Shown here piece after piece: positions 41,994 through 49,170 of a stretch of 49,170 bases of DNA (the first letter of the stretch is position 1; every line of letters starts with the position of its first letter). This DNA is from Bacteroides sp. (GTDB lineage Bacteria > Bacillota > Clostridia > Lachnospirales > Lachnospiraceae). The notes below the pieces were generated by a model. The model searched no databases. It saw only the letters and a program-made list of their open reading frames with translations, and was not told the origin of the DNA. Location of the stretch: the NCBI GenBank assembly GCA_023666705.1, contig JAMPBO010000022.1:1-49170 (forward strand), in the 5' to 3' direction. A program made the translations under genes and the position numbers.

Positions 41994-43121
41994 ATGTATA
42001 AATTAATTGCAACTGACAATGGTGCAAAGCGGGGACAGCTTCAAACAATGCATGGCATAATTGAAACGCCCGTGTTTATGAATGTGGGTACGGCTGCTGC
42101 TATAAAGGGAGCCGTGTCAACAGAGGATTTGGAACGCATTGGAACGGAGGTGGAGCTGTCAAACACCTATCATCTGCATGTAAGACCGGGTGATAAGCTG
42201 GTTAAAAAATTAGGCGGTTTACATAAGTTTATGTCATGGGATAAGCCAATCCTCACGGACTCAGGTGGATTTCAGGTGTTTTCTCTTGCGGGTTTAAGAA
42301 AGATTAAAGAAGAGGGCGTATATTTTAATTCCCATATTGACGGAAGAAAAATATTTATGGGTCCTGAGGAAAGTATGCAGATACAGTCAAATCTTGCATC
42401 CACAATCGCAATGGCATTTGACGAGTGTCCACCGTCCACAGCAGATAAAACATACATCCAGCCGTCCGTTGACAGGACGACAAGGTGGCTTGTCCGTTGT
42501 AAGGAGGAGCTGGCACGGCTGAATTTGCTTGAGGACACACTGAACAAAAATCAGATGTTGTTTGGCATTAATCAGGGAGGCATTTTTGAGGATATACGGA
42601 TTGAACATGCAAAACAGATTGCAGACCTTGATTTGGACGGCTATGCCCTGGGAGGACTTGCCGTGGGAGAGAGTCACGAGGACATGTACAGAGTGATTGA
42701 AGCTACCGTTCCATATCTGCCGCAGGACAAGCCTACATATCTGATGGGAGTGGGAACGCCTGCAAATATACTTGAGGCAGTGGAACGTGGCGTGGATTTT
42801 TTCGACTGCGTGTATCCGTCCAGAAATGGGCGTCACGGACATGTTTATACAAACCATGGAAAGCTTAATCTTTTTAATGCAAAATATGAGGACGATAACA
42901 CACCGATTGAGGAGGGCTGTAATTGTCCGGCATGCAAAAGATATTCAAGGGCATATGTAAGACATTTGCTCAAGGCAAAAGAAATGCTTGGAATGAGATT
43001 TTGTGTATTGCATAATTTATATTTTTATAATAATATGATGAGAGAAATCAGAGGGGCAATTGAGGAGCATCGCTTTGCCGAGTATAAGCGGTGCAGGCTT
43101 GAAGATTTTAAAGATAACTAG
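41994..43121 (+). CDS. tgt: tRNA-guanine transglycosylase
   Basis: Tgt replaces guanine 34 of GUN-anticodon tRNAs with preQ1 (or queuine). The 375-residue protein shows the general-acid Asp89 in ILTDSGGFQVFS, the nucleophile Asp271 in DFFDCVYPSRNGRHG, the base-binding GGLAVGE segment and the zinc site CNCPACKRYSRAYVRHLLKAKE-like (shown in parts: CNCPAC and YVRHLLKAKE). Length is normal. yajC follows after 12 bases, which is the usual tgt-yajC pair. With QueH at 7182-7766 it shows that the strain makes queuosine; queA, queC and queE are outside the window. Confidence 0.97.
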   Translation: MYKLIATDNGAKRGQLQTMHGIIETPVFMNVGTAAAIKGAVSTEDLERIGTEVELSNTYHLHVRPGDKLVKKLGGLHKFMSWDKPILTDSGGFQVFSLAGLRKIKEEGVYFNSHIDGRKIFMGPEESMQIQSNLASTIAMAFDECPPSTADKTYIQPSVDRTTRWLVRCKEELARLNLLEDTLNKNQMLFGINQGGIFEDIRIEHAKQIADLDLDGYALGGLAVGESHEDMYRVIEATVPYLPQDKPTYLMGVGTPANILEAVERGVDFFDCVYPSRNGRHGHVYTNHGKLNLFNAKYEDDNTPIEEGCNCPACKRYSRAYVRHLLKAKEMLGMRFCVLHNLYFYNNMMREIRGAIEEHRFAEYKRCRLEDFKDN

Positions 43122-43133
43122 GAGGAAAAATTT

Positions 43134-43472
43134 ATGTTGTTAGAAGCAGCAGCCACTGATACAGGGGCAGGAGGAAGCATTGTAAGCTTCGTATTAATTA
43201 TTGTAGTTTGGGTTTTGGTATTTTACTTTATGCTTATAAAACCTCAGAAGAAACAGAAGAAGGCGATGGAGGACCTTCATAACGCCATGGAACCGGGTGA
43301 TAATATCATGACAACTGGCGGTTTTTATGGAACAATTCTTGATATTGTGGATGACACTACTGTTATTGTTGAGTTTGGTAATAACAAGAATTGTCGGATT
43401 CCGATGCACAAGAATGCAATCGCTGAAGTGGAAAAGGCAGGCTCAGCAGAGATTAAGGATGAGGAAAACTAA
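43134..43472 (+). CDS. yajC: Preprotein translocase subunit YajC
   Basis: YajC is a small single-span partner of SecDF. The 112-residue protein has a short acidic head, one membrane helix (SFVLIIVVWVLVFYFMLIKP), then the family motif QKKQKKAMEDLHNAMEPGD and GGFYGTILDIVDDTTVIVEF. Length is normal. AGGAGG precedes the ATG. It is probably cotranscribed with tgt. Confidence 0.95.
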   Translation: MLLEAAATDTGAGGSIVSFVLIIVVWVLVFYFMLIKPQKKQKKAMEDLHNAMEPGDNIMTTGGFYGTILDIVDDTTVIVEFGNNKNCRIPMHKNAIAEVEKAGSAEIKDEEN

Positions 43473-43545
43473 AAAAATAGTGGACTATTTTGTCCTTTTA
43501 TGAGAAAATATACCATATACTTTTACATTTGAAAGGAGTCGCAAA

Positions 43546-44253
43546 ATGATTTATTCACAAGAAGTTGAAAACATGTGTCCGGTTGCACAGGGTGTACATC
43601 ATGGCTGTGCCCCAATTCCGGAAGAAGCAAAGTGGGTTCAGGCAAAGGAAGTTAAGGATATCTCCGGTCTTACACACGGTATTGGCTGGTGTGCTCCGCA
43701 GCAGGGAGCTTGCAAGCTTACTTTAAATGTTAAGGAAGGTATCATACAGGAAGCATTGGTTGAAACAATCGGTTGCTCCGGTATGACACATTCAGCTGCC
43801 ATGTCAGCAGAAATTCTTCCAGGACTTACGGTTATGGAAGCATTGAATACTGACTTGGTATGTGATGCAATTAATACGGCAATGAGAGAGTTGTTCCTTC
43901 AGATTGTATATGGACGTACTCAGAGTGCTTTCTCAGAGGACGGTCTTCCTGTTGGAGCAGGTCTTGAAGATCTTGGAAAGGGTCTTCGTTCGCAGGTTGG
44001 TACTATGTATGGTACCCTCAAGAAAGGACCACGTTACCTTGAAATGGCAGAGGGCTATGTAACAGGAATAGCACTTGATGCTGAGGATCTTATTATTGGT
44101 TATCAGTTTGTCAATCTTGGAAAGATGACTGACTTCATCAAGAAGGGTGATGACCCGAATACGGCATATGAGAAGTCTGTAGGACAGTATGGTCGTGTTG
44201 CTGATGCAGTTAAGATTATTGACCCTAGAACTGACAAAGAGATTACTAAATAA
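43546..44253 (+). CDS. IscU/NifU-like scaffold-type protein paired with GGGtGRT
   Basis: The 235-residue protein resembles the entry often named iron-sulfur cluster assembly scaffold in Clostridia. It has a Cys/His-rich opening (ENMCPVAQGVHHGCAP), the motifs GIGWCAPQQGACKL and ETIGCSGMTHSAAMSAEI, which echo the IscU GCG-type loop, and a helical C-terminal half. About six Cys are present. It is not a standard IscU: the length is about 100 residues greater and the motif order differs. The GGGtGRT protein follows after 18 bases, and the two occur as a pair in Clostridia as I remember. Its real function is unknown. AAAGGAG precedes the ATG. Confidence 0.75.
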   Translation: MIYSQEVENMCPVAQGVHHGCAPIPEEAKWVQAKEVKDISGLTHGIGWCAPQQGACKLTLNVKEGIIQEALVETIGCSGMTHSAAMSAEILPGLTVMEALNTDLVCDAINTAMRELFLQIVYGRTQSAFSEDGLPVGAGLEDLGKGLRSQVGTMYGTLKKGPRYLEMAEGYVTGIALDAEDLIIGYQFVNLGKMTDFIKKGDDPNTAYEKSVGQYGRVADAVKIIDPRTDKEITK

Positions 44254-44271
44254 TAGAAGGAGGTAACGAAA

Positions 44272-45282
44272 ATGGCTTTATTTGAATCATATGAGAGAAG
44301 AATTGATAAAATCAACGGCGTTTTAAATAGCTACGGTATCGCTTCTATTGAAGAGGCAGAGAAAATTACCAAGGATGCCGGCTTAGATGTGTACAACCAA
44401 ATTAAGGGTATCCAGCCAATCTGCTTTGAAAATGCATGTTGGGCATATACGGTAGGTGCAGCAATTGCTATCAAGAAGGGCTGTAAGAGAGCAGCAGATG
44501 CAGCAGCAGCTATCGGAGAGGGACTTCAGGCGTTCTGTATTCCAGGTTCTGTTGCTGATACACGTAAGGTTGGTCTTGGACATGGTAACCTTGGAAAAAT
44601 GCTTCTTGAGGAAGAAACCAAGTGCTTTGCTTTCCTTGCAGGTCATGAATCATTTGCAGCAGCAGAGGGTGCTATTGGTATCGCTGAGAAGGCAAACAAG
44701 GTTCGTAAGGAGCCGCTCAGGGTTATTCTTAACGGTCTTGGAAAGGATGCTGCACAGATTATTGCAAGAATAAATGGTTTTACATTTGTTGAGACTGAGT
44801 ATGACCCATACACAAATGAGGTTAAGGAAGTATTCAGAAAATCTTATTCAGAGGGACTTCGTGCAAAGGTAAACTGCTACGGTGCAAATTCAGTACCAGA
44901 GGGTGTTGCAATTATGCACAAGGAGGGCGTTGACGTTTCTATTACAGGTAACTCTACGAACCCTACACGTTTCCAGCATCCGGTTGCAGGTACATATAAA
45001 AAAGAGTGTATTGAGCAGGGTAAGAAATATTTTTCAGTTGCATCAGGTGGCGGTACGGGACGTACGCTTCACCCTGATAACATGGCAGCAGGTCCTGCTT
45101 CATACGGTATGACAGATACCCTTGGACGTATGCATTCCGATGCACAGTTCGCAGGTTCTTCATCCGTTCCGGCACACGTAGAAATGATGGGTCTTATCGG
45201 AGCAGGTAACAACCCTATGGTTGGTATGACTGTTGCAGTTGCAGTTTCGATCGAGGAAGCAGCAAAGGAAGGTAAGTTCTAG
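44272..45282 (+). CDS. GGGtGRT protein
   Basis: The 336-residue protein contains the namesake motif SVASGGGTGRTLHPDNMAAG near residue 260, followed by ASYGMTDTLGRMHSDAQFAG. Other conserved-looking segments are FENACWAYTVGAAIAIKKGC, ALLAGHESFAAAEGA-like and DVSITGNSTNPTRFQHPVAG. The family (PF14057-type) is widespread in anaerobic Clostridia but has no known function. It carries few Cys (about five) and no membrane segment. Codon use is as strongly biased as the butyrate operon, which suggests high expression. AAGGAGG precedes the ATG; a strong terminator follows at 45315-45357. Confidence 0.88.
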   Translation: MALFESYERRIDKINGVLNSYGIASIEEAEKITKDAGLDVYNQIKGIQPICFENACWAYTVGAAIAIKKGCKRAADAAAAIGEGLQAFCIPGSVADTRKVGLGHGNLGKMLLEEETKCFAFLAGHESFAAAEGAIGIAEKANKVRKEPLRVILNGLGKDAAQIIARINGFTFVETEYDPYTNEVKEVFRKSYSEGLRAKVNCYGANSVPEGVAIMHKEGVDVSITGNSTNPTRFQHPVAGTYKKECIEQGKKYFSVASGGGTGRTLHPDNMAAGPASYGMTDTLGRMHSDAQFAGSSSVPAHVEMMGLIGAGNNPMVGMTVAVAVSIEEAAKEGKF

Positions 45283-45314
45283 TAAAATAAAACCTTATAA
45301 AAGCTTGATTTTAC

Positions 45315-45357
45315 GGGCTGTTCAGACTATGTATTTGGTTTGAACAGCCCTATTTTT
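45315..45357 (+). terminator. Rho-independent terminator after the GGGtGRT gene
   Basis: GGGCTGTTCA (45315-45324) and TGAACAGCCC (45341-45350) form a perfect 10-base stem with a 16-base loop, followed by TATTTTT. Confidence 0.93.
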
Positions 45358-45369
45358 AATGGGTTTTTC

Positions 45370-45398
45370 TTGACATATTTTGAAGTGTGTGGTAAACT
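45370..45398 (+). promoter_or_regulatory. Promoter of the membrane-protein/ABC exporter run
   Basis: TTGACA (45370-45375), 17 bases, TAAACT (45393-45398). The start of transcription would fall near 45405, inside the palindrome at 45402-45423. Confidence 0.62.
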
Positions 45399-45401
45399 GA
45401 A

Positions 45402-45423
45402 AGTTAGTTAGTGATAACTAACT
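45402..45423. promoter_or_regulatory. Operator-like palindrome at the transcription start
   Basis: AGTTAGTTA-GTGA-TAACTAACT is a perfect inverted repeat with 9-base arms and a 4-base spacer. The TTAGTTA/TAACTAA arms resemble sites used by MarR- and TetR-type repressors. Placed right at +1 of the promoter at 45370-45398, it would block transcription of the genes downstream. No regulator gene is seen in the window, but the ABC operon continues beyond its end. Confidence 0.65.
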
Positions 45424-45441
45424 AGATTTAAAAGAGAGTCT

Positions 45442-45504
45442 ATGCTGATGGTTTTTATTGAAAGCCTGATTGGGTTTGCGGATATGGGAAAGGAGTTAAA
45501 GTGA
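45442..45504 (+). CDS. Possible 20-residue leader peptide
   Basis: ATG at 45442 opens MLMVFIESLIGFADMGKELK before TGA at 45502-45504, whose last base precedes the next gene's ATG by one base. The ribosome binding site (AGAGAG, 3 bases away) is weak. It may be a leader or nothing. The GGAG site for the next gene lies inside it, so translation could be coupled. Confidence 0.25.
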   Translation: MLMVFIESLIGFADMGKELK

Positions 45505-45505
45505 T

Positions 45506-45985
45506 ATGGTTTTTGTTTTACAGTTATTCATTTATCTGGTATGTTTCACAGTCTGCATAAAGCTGCTGGTTCTGAATGATCCGGTGCGGGGAATTTTCTT
45601 TTATCCGAAGCAGATACAGCGGCGGGCTTTTGAGATGGGTCTGGCTACGGAGGAAGAAGCAAAAAGAAGAAAAAGGATATTCTTTACCGCACTTGTTTTG
45701 GAAATTGTAATTTTGCCAGTGTTATTTATCGGATGCTGGAGTGATATCTCCGATTTTAGGACTGCATTTATCCGTGCGGTTATTCTTCTCGAGGCGATGA
45801 ACTGGTATGACGGCATCGTGGTGGATGAGATATGGGTGAGGTTTGACAGGTTCTGGGTAATAAAGGGCATGGAAGATATGTCCCATGTAAAGAACCTGAA
45901 ATTTGTTTTAACAGAAAGGCTCATAATGACGGTTGTTTATATTCCTGTAGCGGCACTAATTGCAAAACTTGCGGTCATAATCTGA
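45506..45985 (+). CDS. Small membrane protein of unknown function
   Basis: The 159-residue protein has an N-terminal hydrophobic segment (FVLQLFIYLVCFTVCIKLLV), a charged loop (NDPVRGIFFYPKQIQRRAFE), then two or three further membrane segments, with WYDGIVVDEIWVRFDRFWVI between them. I do not recognise the family. AAAGGAG lies before the ATG. It is the first main gene under the operator-controlled promoter and precedes the ABC exporter pair by 115 bases, so it may be their accessory or an independent gene. Confidence 0.72.
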   Translation: MVFVLQLFIYLVCFTVCIKLLVLNDPVRGIFFYPKQIQRRAFEMGLATEEEAKRRKRIFFTALVLEIVILPVLFIGCWSDISDFRTAFIRAVILLEAMNWYDGIVVDEIWVRFDRFWVIKGMEDMSHVKNLKFVLTERLIMTVVYIPVAALIAKLAVII

Positions 45986-46100
45986 AAAAGCAGACTTGGA
46001 ATGGGTCTATGAACCTGCTGGCAGAAAGAGGCGGTGTGATAAAATGAAACAAAAAAATCGGTAGATATATATATTTTTCATTGTTTAAGGAGGTCATTCG

Positions 46101-47903
46101 ATGAAACAGAAAAAAAAGAACGGTGTGGCTGTCCTGCTGGAATATGCGGGGAGCCGCAGGAGTCTGACTTTTTTAGGGCTGGCTCTGTCGGCAGTGTCCA
46201 TGCTCCTTAGCATGGCTCCCTACATTTGCATTTGGCTGGTGGTCCGTGATCTGACCCGGGTAGCTCCGGAATGGACACAGGCACAAAATGTTTCCAGATA
46301 TGGATGGATTGCTTTTTCGTTCGCAGTAGGCGGTATTATCCTGTATTTTGCGGGTCTGATGTGTACCCATTTGGCTGCTTTCCGCACAGCTTCCAACATA
46401 CGAAAACAAGGAGTTTCCCATGTGATGAAGGCTCCGCTGGGATTTTTTGATTCCAACGCTTCCGGTCTGATTCGCGGACGGCTGGATGCGGCGGCAGCCG
46501 ACACCGAAACGCTGCTGGCACATAATCTGGCTGACATCGTAGGCACTATCGTATTGTTTTTATCGATGCTTATCATGATGTTTCTTTTTGATTGGCGGAT
46601 GGGGGCAGCGTGCCTGTTGGCGGCGGTCATTTCAATCATCGCCATGTTCTCCATGATGGGAGGCAAAAATGTTAAGATTATGGCAGAATACCAAGCGGCC
46701 CAGGACCGCATGACGAAAGCGGGAACTGAATATGTGAGGGGGATTCCCGTAGTTAAAATATTCCAGCAGACGGTCTATTCGTTTAAGGCATTTCAGGAGG
46801 CAATCGAAGATTACAGCAGCAAAGCCGAGCATTATCAGGTGGATGTATGCCGCGTTGCACAGTCTGTCAATTTAACCTTTACCGAAGGTGCTTTCCTGTT
46901 TTTGGTTCCTGTGGCGCTGTTCCTTGCCCCAGGTGCATTGGCAGACGGCAATTTTGCTGGATTTGTTACTGATTTCGTTTTTTATGCCGTATTTTCAGCT
47001 ATTATTTCTACTGCACTTGCAAAAATAATGTTTGCTTCCTCTGGTATAATGCTGGCCAGTACTGCTTTAGGACGTATCAATCAGGTGATGGAGGCACCTG
47101 TTCTGGAAGCACCCAGTCATCCGCAGGTACCTCGTAGTAATAAAGTAGAATTTAAGGATGTGAGCTTTATCTATAAGGGGGCGGAAAGCCCGGCACTCTC
47201 CCATGTGTCCTTCACAGTACAGCCGGGGCAGACTGTAGCCCTGGTGGGACCGTCCGGCGGCGGAAAGACAACGGCAGCCAGCTTAATCCCGCGTTTTTGG
47301 GATGCAACATCGGGTACGGTGGAAGTCGGCGAAGTAAATGTTACCCAAATCACTCCGCATATCCTTATGGATCAGGTAGCTTTCGTATTCCAAAATAACC
47401 GTTTGTTCAAAGCATCTATTTTGGAAAATGTCCGGGCTGCCCGTCCGGAAGCGACAGAAGAACAGGTAATGGCTGCTCTGATGGCTGCCCAGTGCAAGGA
47501 TATTCTTGATAAACTGCCGAATGGTCTTGATACACAGATTGGTGCCGAAGGAATCTATCTTTCAGGCGGTGAGCAGCAGCGTATTGCACTGGCCAGAGCG
47601 ATTTTGAAGGACGCTCCTATTGTGGTGCTGGACGAGGCTACTGCATTTGCTGATCCTGAGAATGAAGCACTGATTCAGAAAGCATTTGCCACCCTGACAA
47701 AAAGCCGCACTGTTATTATGATCGCCCACCGTCTTTCCACCGTTGTGGATGCAGATAAGATCATCGTTTTGGAAGAAGGGCACATTGTCGAGCAGGGTAC
47801 CCATGCGGAGTTGACTGCTTTAGGAGGTTTGTATGCCCGGATGTGGACTGACTATAACAAGGCGGTTCAGTGGAAAATCACCAGTGAAAAGGAGGCGGAG
47901 TAA
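46101..47903 (+). CDS. Half-size ABC exporter (permease-ATPase fusion), first of a pair
   Basis: The 600-residue protein has six membrane segments in residues 1-320 and an ATPase domain in about 345-590: Walker A VGPSGGGKTTAASL, Q-loop FVFQNN, signature LSGGEQQRIALARA, Walker B APIVVLDEATAFADPENE. The EATAFADPENE wording is typical of IrtAB/YbtPQ-like and related exporters, which form heterodimers. Its partner begins one base after the stop. AAGGAGG precedes the ATG. Bases are visibly GC-richer (CTG, GGC, CGC, CCG) than in the flanking genes, as if acquired. Substrate unknown; siderophore or drug transport are possible. Confidence 0.9.
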   Translation: MKQKKKNGVAVLLEYAGSRRSLTFLGLALSAVSMLLSMAPYICIWLVVRDLTRVAPEWTQAQNVSRYGWIAFSFAVGGIILYFAGLMCTHLAAFRTASNIRKQGVSHVMKAPLGFFDSNASGLIRGRLDAAAADTETLLAHNLADIVGTIVLFLSMLIMMFLFDWRMGAACLLAAVISIIAMFSMMGGKNVKIMAEYQAAQDRMTKAGTEYVRGIPVVKIFQQTVYSFKAFQEAIEDYSSKAEHYQVDVCRVAQSVNLTFTEGAFLFLVPVALFLAPGALADGNFAGFVTDFVFYAVFSAIISTALAKIMFASSGIMLASTALGRINQVMEAPVLEAPSHPQVPRSNKVEFKDVSFIYKGAESPALSHVSFTVQPGQTVALVGPSGGGKTTAASLIPRFWDATSGTVEVGEVNVTQITPHILMDQVAFVFQNNRLFKASILENVRAARPEATEEQVMAALMAAQCKDILDKLPNGLDTQIGAEGIYLSGGEQQRIALARAILKDAPIVVLDEATAFADPENEALIQKAFATLTKSRTVIMIAHRLSTVVDADKIIVLEEGHIVEQGTHAELTALGGLYARMWTDYNKAVQWKITSEKEAE

Positions 47904-49170
47904 ATGTTTGGAGAGAAGTTTCAGCGAAAATATGCCCTGACCAATCAGGGTGTCAGGAACACAAAGAAAGGCACATTTTGGACGGTTATTGTTAATTTGG
48001 TTGTTATGGGTGGTGCCGGCATCCTGTATTTGGTAATGTCCGGTTTTATGGATACCCTGACAGAAGGAAGTCCGCTGGCTGGTCCGGCACCTGTCATCTT
48101 GCTGCTGGTCCTCTTTGCCCTCCTGTCTTTCGTGACCCATCTTCAGCAATACAAAGCTACCTATGGGCTTGTATATAATGAGATTAAAACCACACGTCTC
48201 AGTTTGGCGGAACGGCTCCGTAAACTGCCGCTGGGGTATTTTGGCAAGCGGGATTTGGCAGATTTAACCGAGACCATCATGGGGGACGTTAATCGGATGG
48301 AACATGTCTGGTCTCATGTGCTGGGGTATCTGTACGGTGCTTACATCTCCACGGCAGTCATCGCTGTGTGCCTGTTTGTTTATGACTGGCGGCTGGCGAT
48401 TGCCTGCCTGTGGGGTGTACCGGCAGCCTTTGGGCTGCTGTTTGGCAGCCGTAAGCTTGCTACCCGCAATGCAGAACGGACGAAAAAAGCTGCCATCCGG
48501 GTTTCAGATGGTATTCAGGAAGCATTAGAAAATGTTAGGGAGATTCGTGCCACAAACCAGGAGGAACGGTATCTGAACGGACTGAACCAGAAAATTGACG
48601 AACATGAACGGGTTACGGTTCAGGGTGAACTGGGAACAGGTCTTTTTGTCAATGCCGCCAGCGTTATCATGCGGCTGGGTGTAGCAACGACCATTCTTAC
48701 AGGTGCGGATCTGATACTGTCCGGCAGCATCGATTTCATGCTTTTGTTCCTGTTTCTGCTTGTCATTACCCGTGTCTATGCGCCATTCGACCAAAGCCTG
48801 GCGATCATTGCGGAAATGTTTGTCTCCCAAGTGTCGGCTGACCGTATGAATGAAATTTATGACACGCCTGTAGCGGAGGGCACGGAAAAATTTGAGCCAA
48901 AGGGGCATGATATTATCTTTGAACATGTGGGCTTTTCTTATGATGAAAAAGAAGTCCTGCATGATGTGAGTTTTATCGCGAAAGAGGGCGAAGTCACGGC
49001 GTTAGTAGGTCCTTCCGGTTCCGGTAAAAGCACCTGTGCCCGACTTGCTGCAAGGCTGTGGGACATTTCCAAAGGCGTGATTCGTGTAGGCAATGTAGAT
49101 ATATCTACTGTAGAGCCGGAGGTACTGCTGCGGGATTATTCTATGGTGTTTCAGGATGTGGTGCTGTTCG
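47904..49170 (+). CDS. Half-size ABC exporter, second of a pair (cut by the window end)
   Basis: The frame from ATG at 47904 stays open to the last base (422 codons plus one base), so the gene continues beyond the window. It starts MFGEKFQRKYALTNQGVRNT, has six membrane segments and an ATPase domain beginning near residue 345, with Walker A VGPSGSGKSTCARL and Q-loop MVFQDV; the signature and Walker B are missing because of the cut. GGAGG lies 11 bases before the ATG, inside the end of the partner gene; the ATG is the base after its TAA. The two form a heterodimeric exporter. GC content is high, as in the partner gene. Confidence 0.88.
   Translation, partial: MFGEKFQRKYALTNQGVRNTKKGTFWTVIVNLVVMGGAGILYLVMSGFMDTLTEGSPLAGPAPVILLLVLFALLSFVTHLQQYKATYGLVYNEIKTTRLSLAERLRKLPLGYFGKRDLADLTETIMGDVNRMEHVWSHVLGYLYGAYISTAVIAVCLFVYDWRLAIACLWGVPAAFGLLFGSRKLATRNAERTKKAAIRVSDGIQEALENVREIRATNQEERYLNGLNQKIDEHERVTVQGELGTGLFVNAASVIMRLGVATTILTGADLILSGSIDFMLLFLFLLVITRVYAPFDQSLAIIAEMFVSQVSADRMNEIYDTPVAEGTEKFEPKGHDIIFEHVGFSYDEKEVLHDVSFIAKEGEVTALVGPSGSGKSTCARLAARLWDISKGVIRVGNVDISTVEPEVLLRDYSMVFQDVVLF

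Noticed and set aside
46044-46064. Six-codon frame MKQKNR before the ABC exporter as a real peptide
   Set aside because: Too short to support as a gene; recorded only as a possible junction trace.

Overview
The window looks like a chromosomal segment of a low-to-moderate-GC Firmicute, most likely a butyrate-forming Lachnospiraceae bacterium of the Butyrivibrio, Roseburia, Agathobacter or Coprococcus kind. The basis is the thl-crt-hbd-bcd-etfB-etfA order, a Na+/H+-type Rnf complex, an NfnAB pair, a YlmC/YmxH-nrdR pair, a GGGtGRT gene pair and strong AGGAGG ribosome binding sites. I saw no rRNA, tRNA, insertion sequence, prophage or CRISPR array.

Layout. 1-6000: a glycine/histidine-rich membrane protein (minus strand), ispF, an acetyltransferase, NfnA and NfnB, and a small membrane protein. 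6100-10300: a CmpB-type membrane gene framed by inverted repeats, a 77-residue protein, queH, a small HERQH protein abutting an XRE regulator, thyA and folA. 10400-18800: an unusual run made of a YbjQ-domain/zinc-ribbon protein, a 1023-residue TPR protein with a very long acidic repeat region, a 974-residue Ala/Glu/Lys coiled-coil protein ending in an apparently inactivated CbbX/SpoVK-like AAA+ domain, and an MreB-type actin. 18800-27000: a YgiQ radical SAM protein and the butyrate operon. 27000-33000: a palindromic repeat, a Gx-type membrane protein and an Rnf operon (rnfC, a fused rnfD-rnfG, rnfE, rnfA, rnfB). 33000-35400: DegV, YlmC/YmxH, NrdR, YigZ. 35365-35920: a nested palindrome filling the whole gap between two convergent genes. 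35921-40750: a minus-strand ABC-2 transporter operon, then a membrane chemoreceptor and a convergent small gene. 41000-45300: a metallo-beta-lactamase-fold lipoprotein, tgt, yajC and the GGGtGRT pair. 45400-49170: an operator/promoter, a small membrane protein and two half-size ABC exporters, the second cut by the window end.

How the genes fit together. Acetyl-CoA is condensed and reduced to butyryl-CoA by Thl, Hbd, Crt and Bcd. Bcd/EtfAB is the known electron-bifurcating step that reduces ferredoxin, Rnf re-oxidises that ferredoxin with NAD+ while pumping ions, and NfnAB couples ferredoxin, NADH and NADPH. The window therefore holds most of the redox and energy core of a butyrate fermenter. 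QueH and Tgt serve queuosine tRNA modification; ThyA and DHFR form the dTMP/folate cycle.

The parts least explained by known biology are the coiled-coil/pseudo-AAA/MreB run at 10467-18754, the family of oriented palindromic repeats (35511-35773, 35585-35707 and 27064-27107), the RnfD-RnfG fusion and the GGGtGRT pair. All family names come from recognising motifs by eye; no database search was run.
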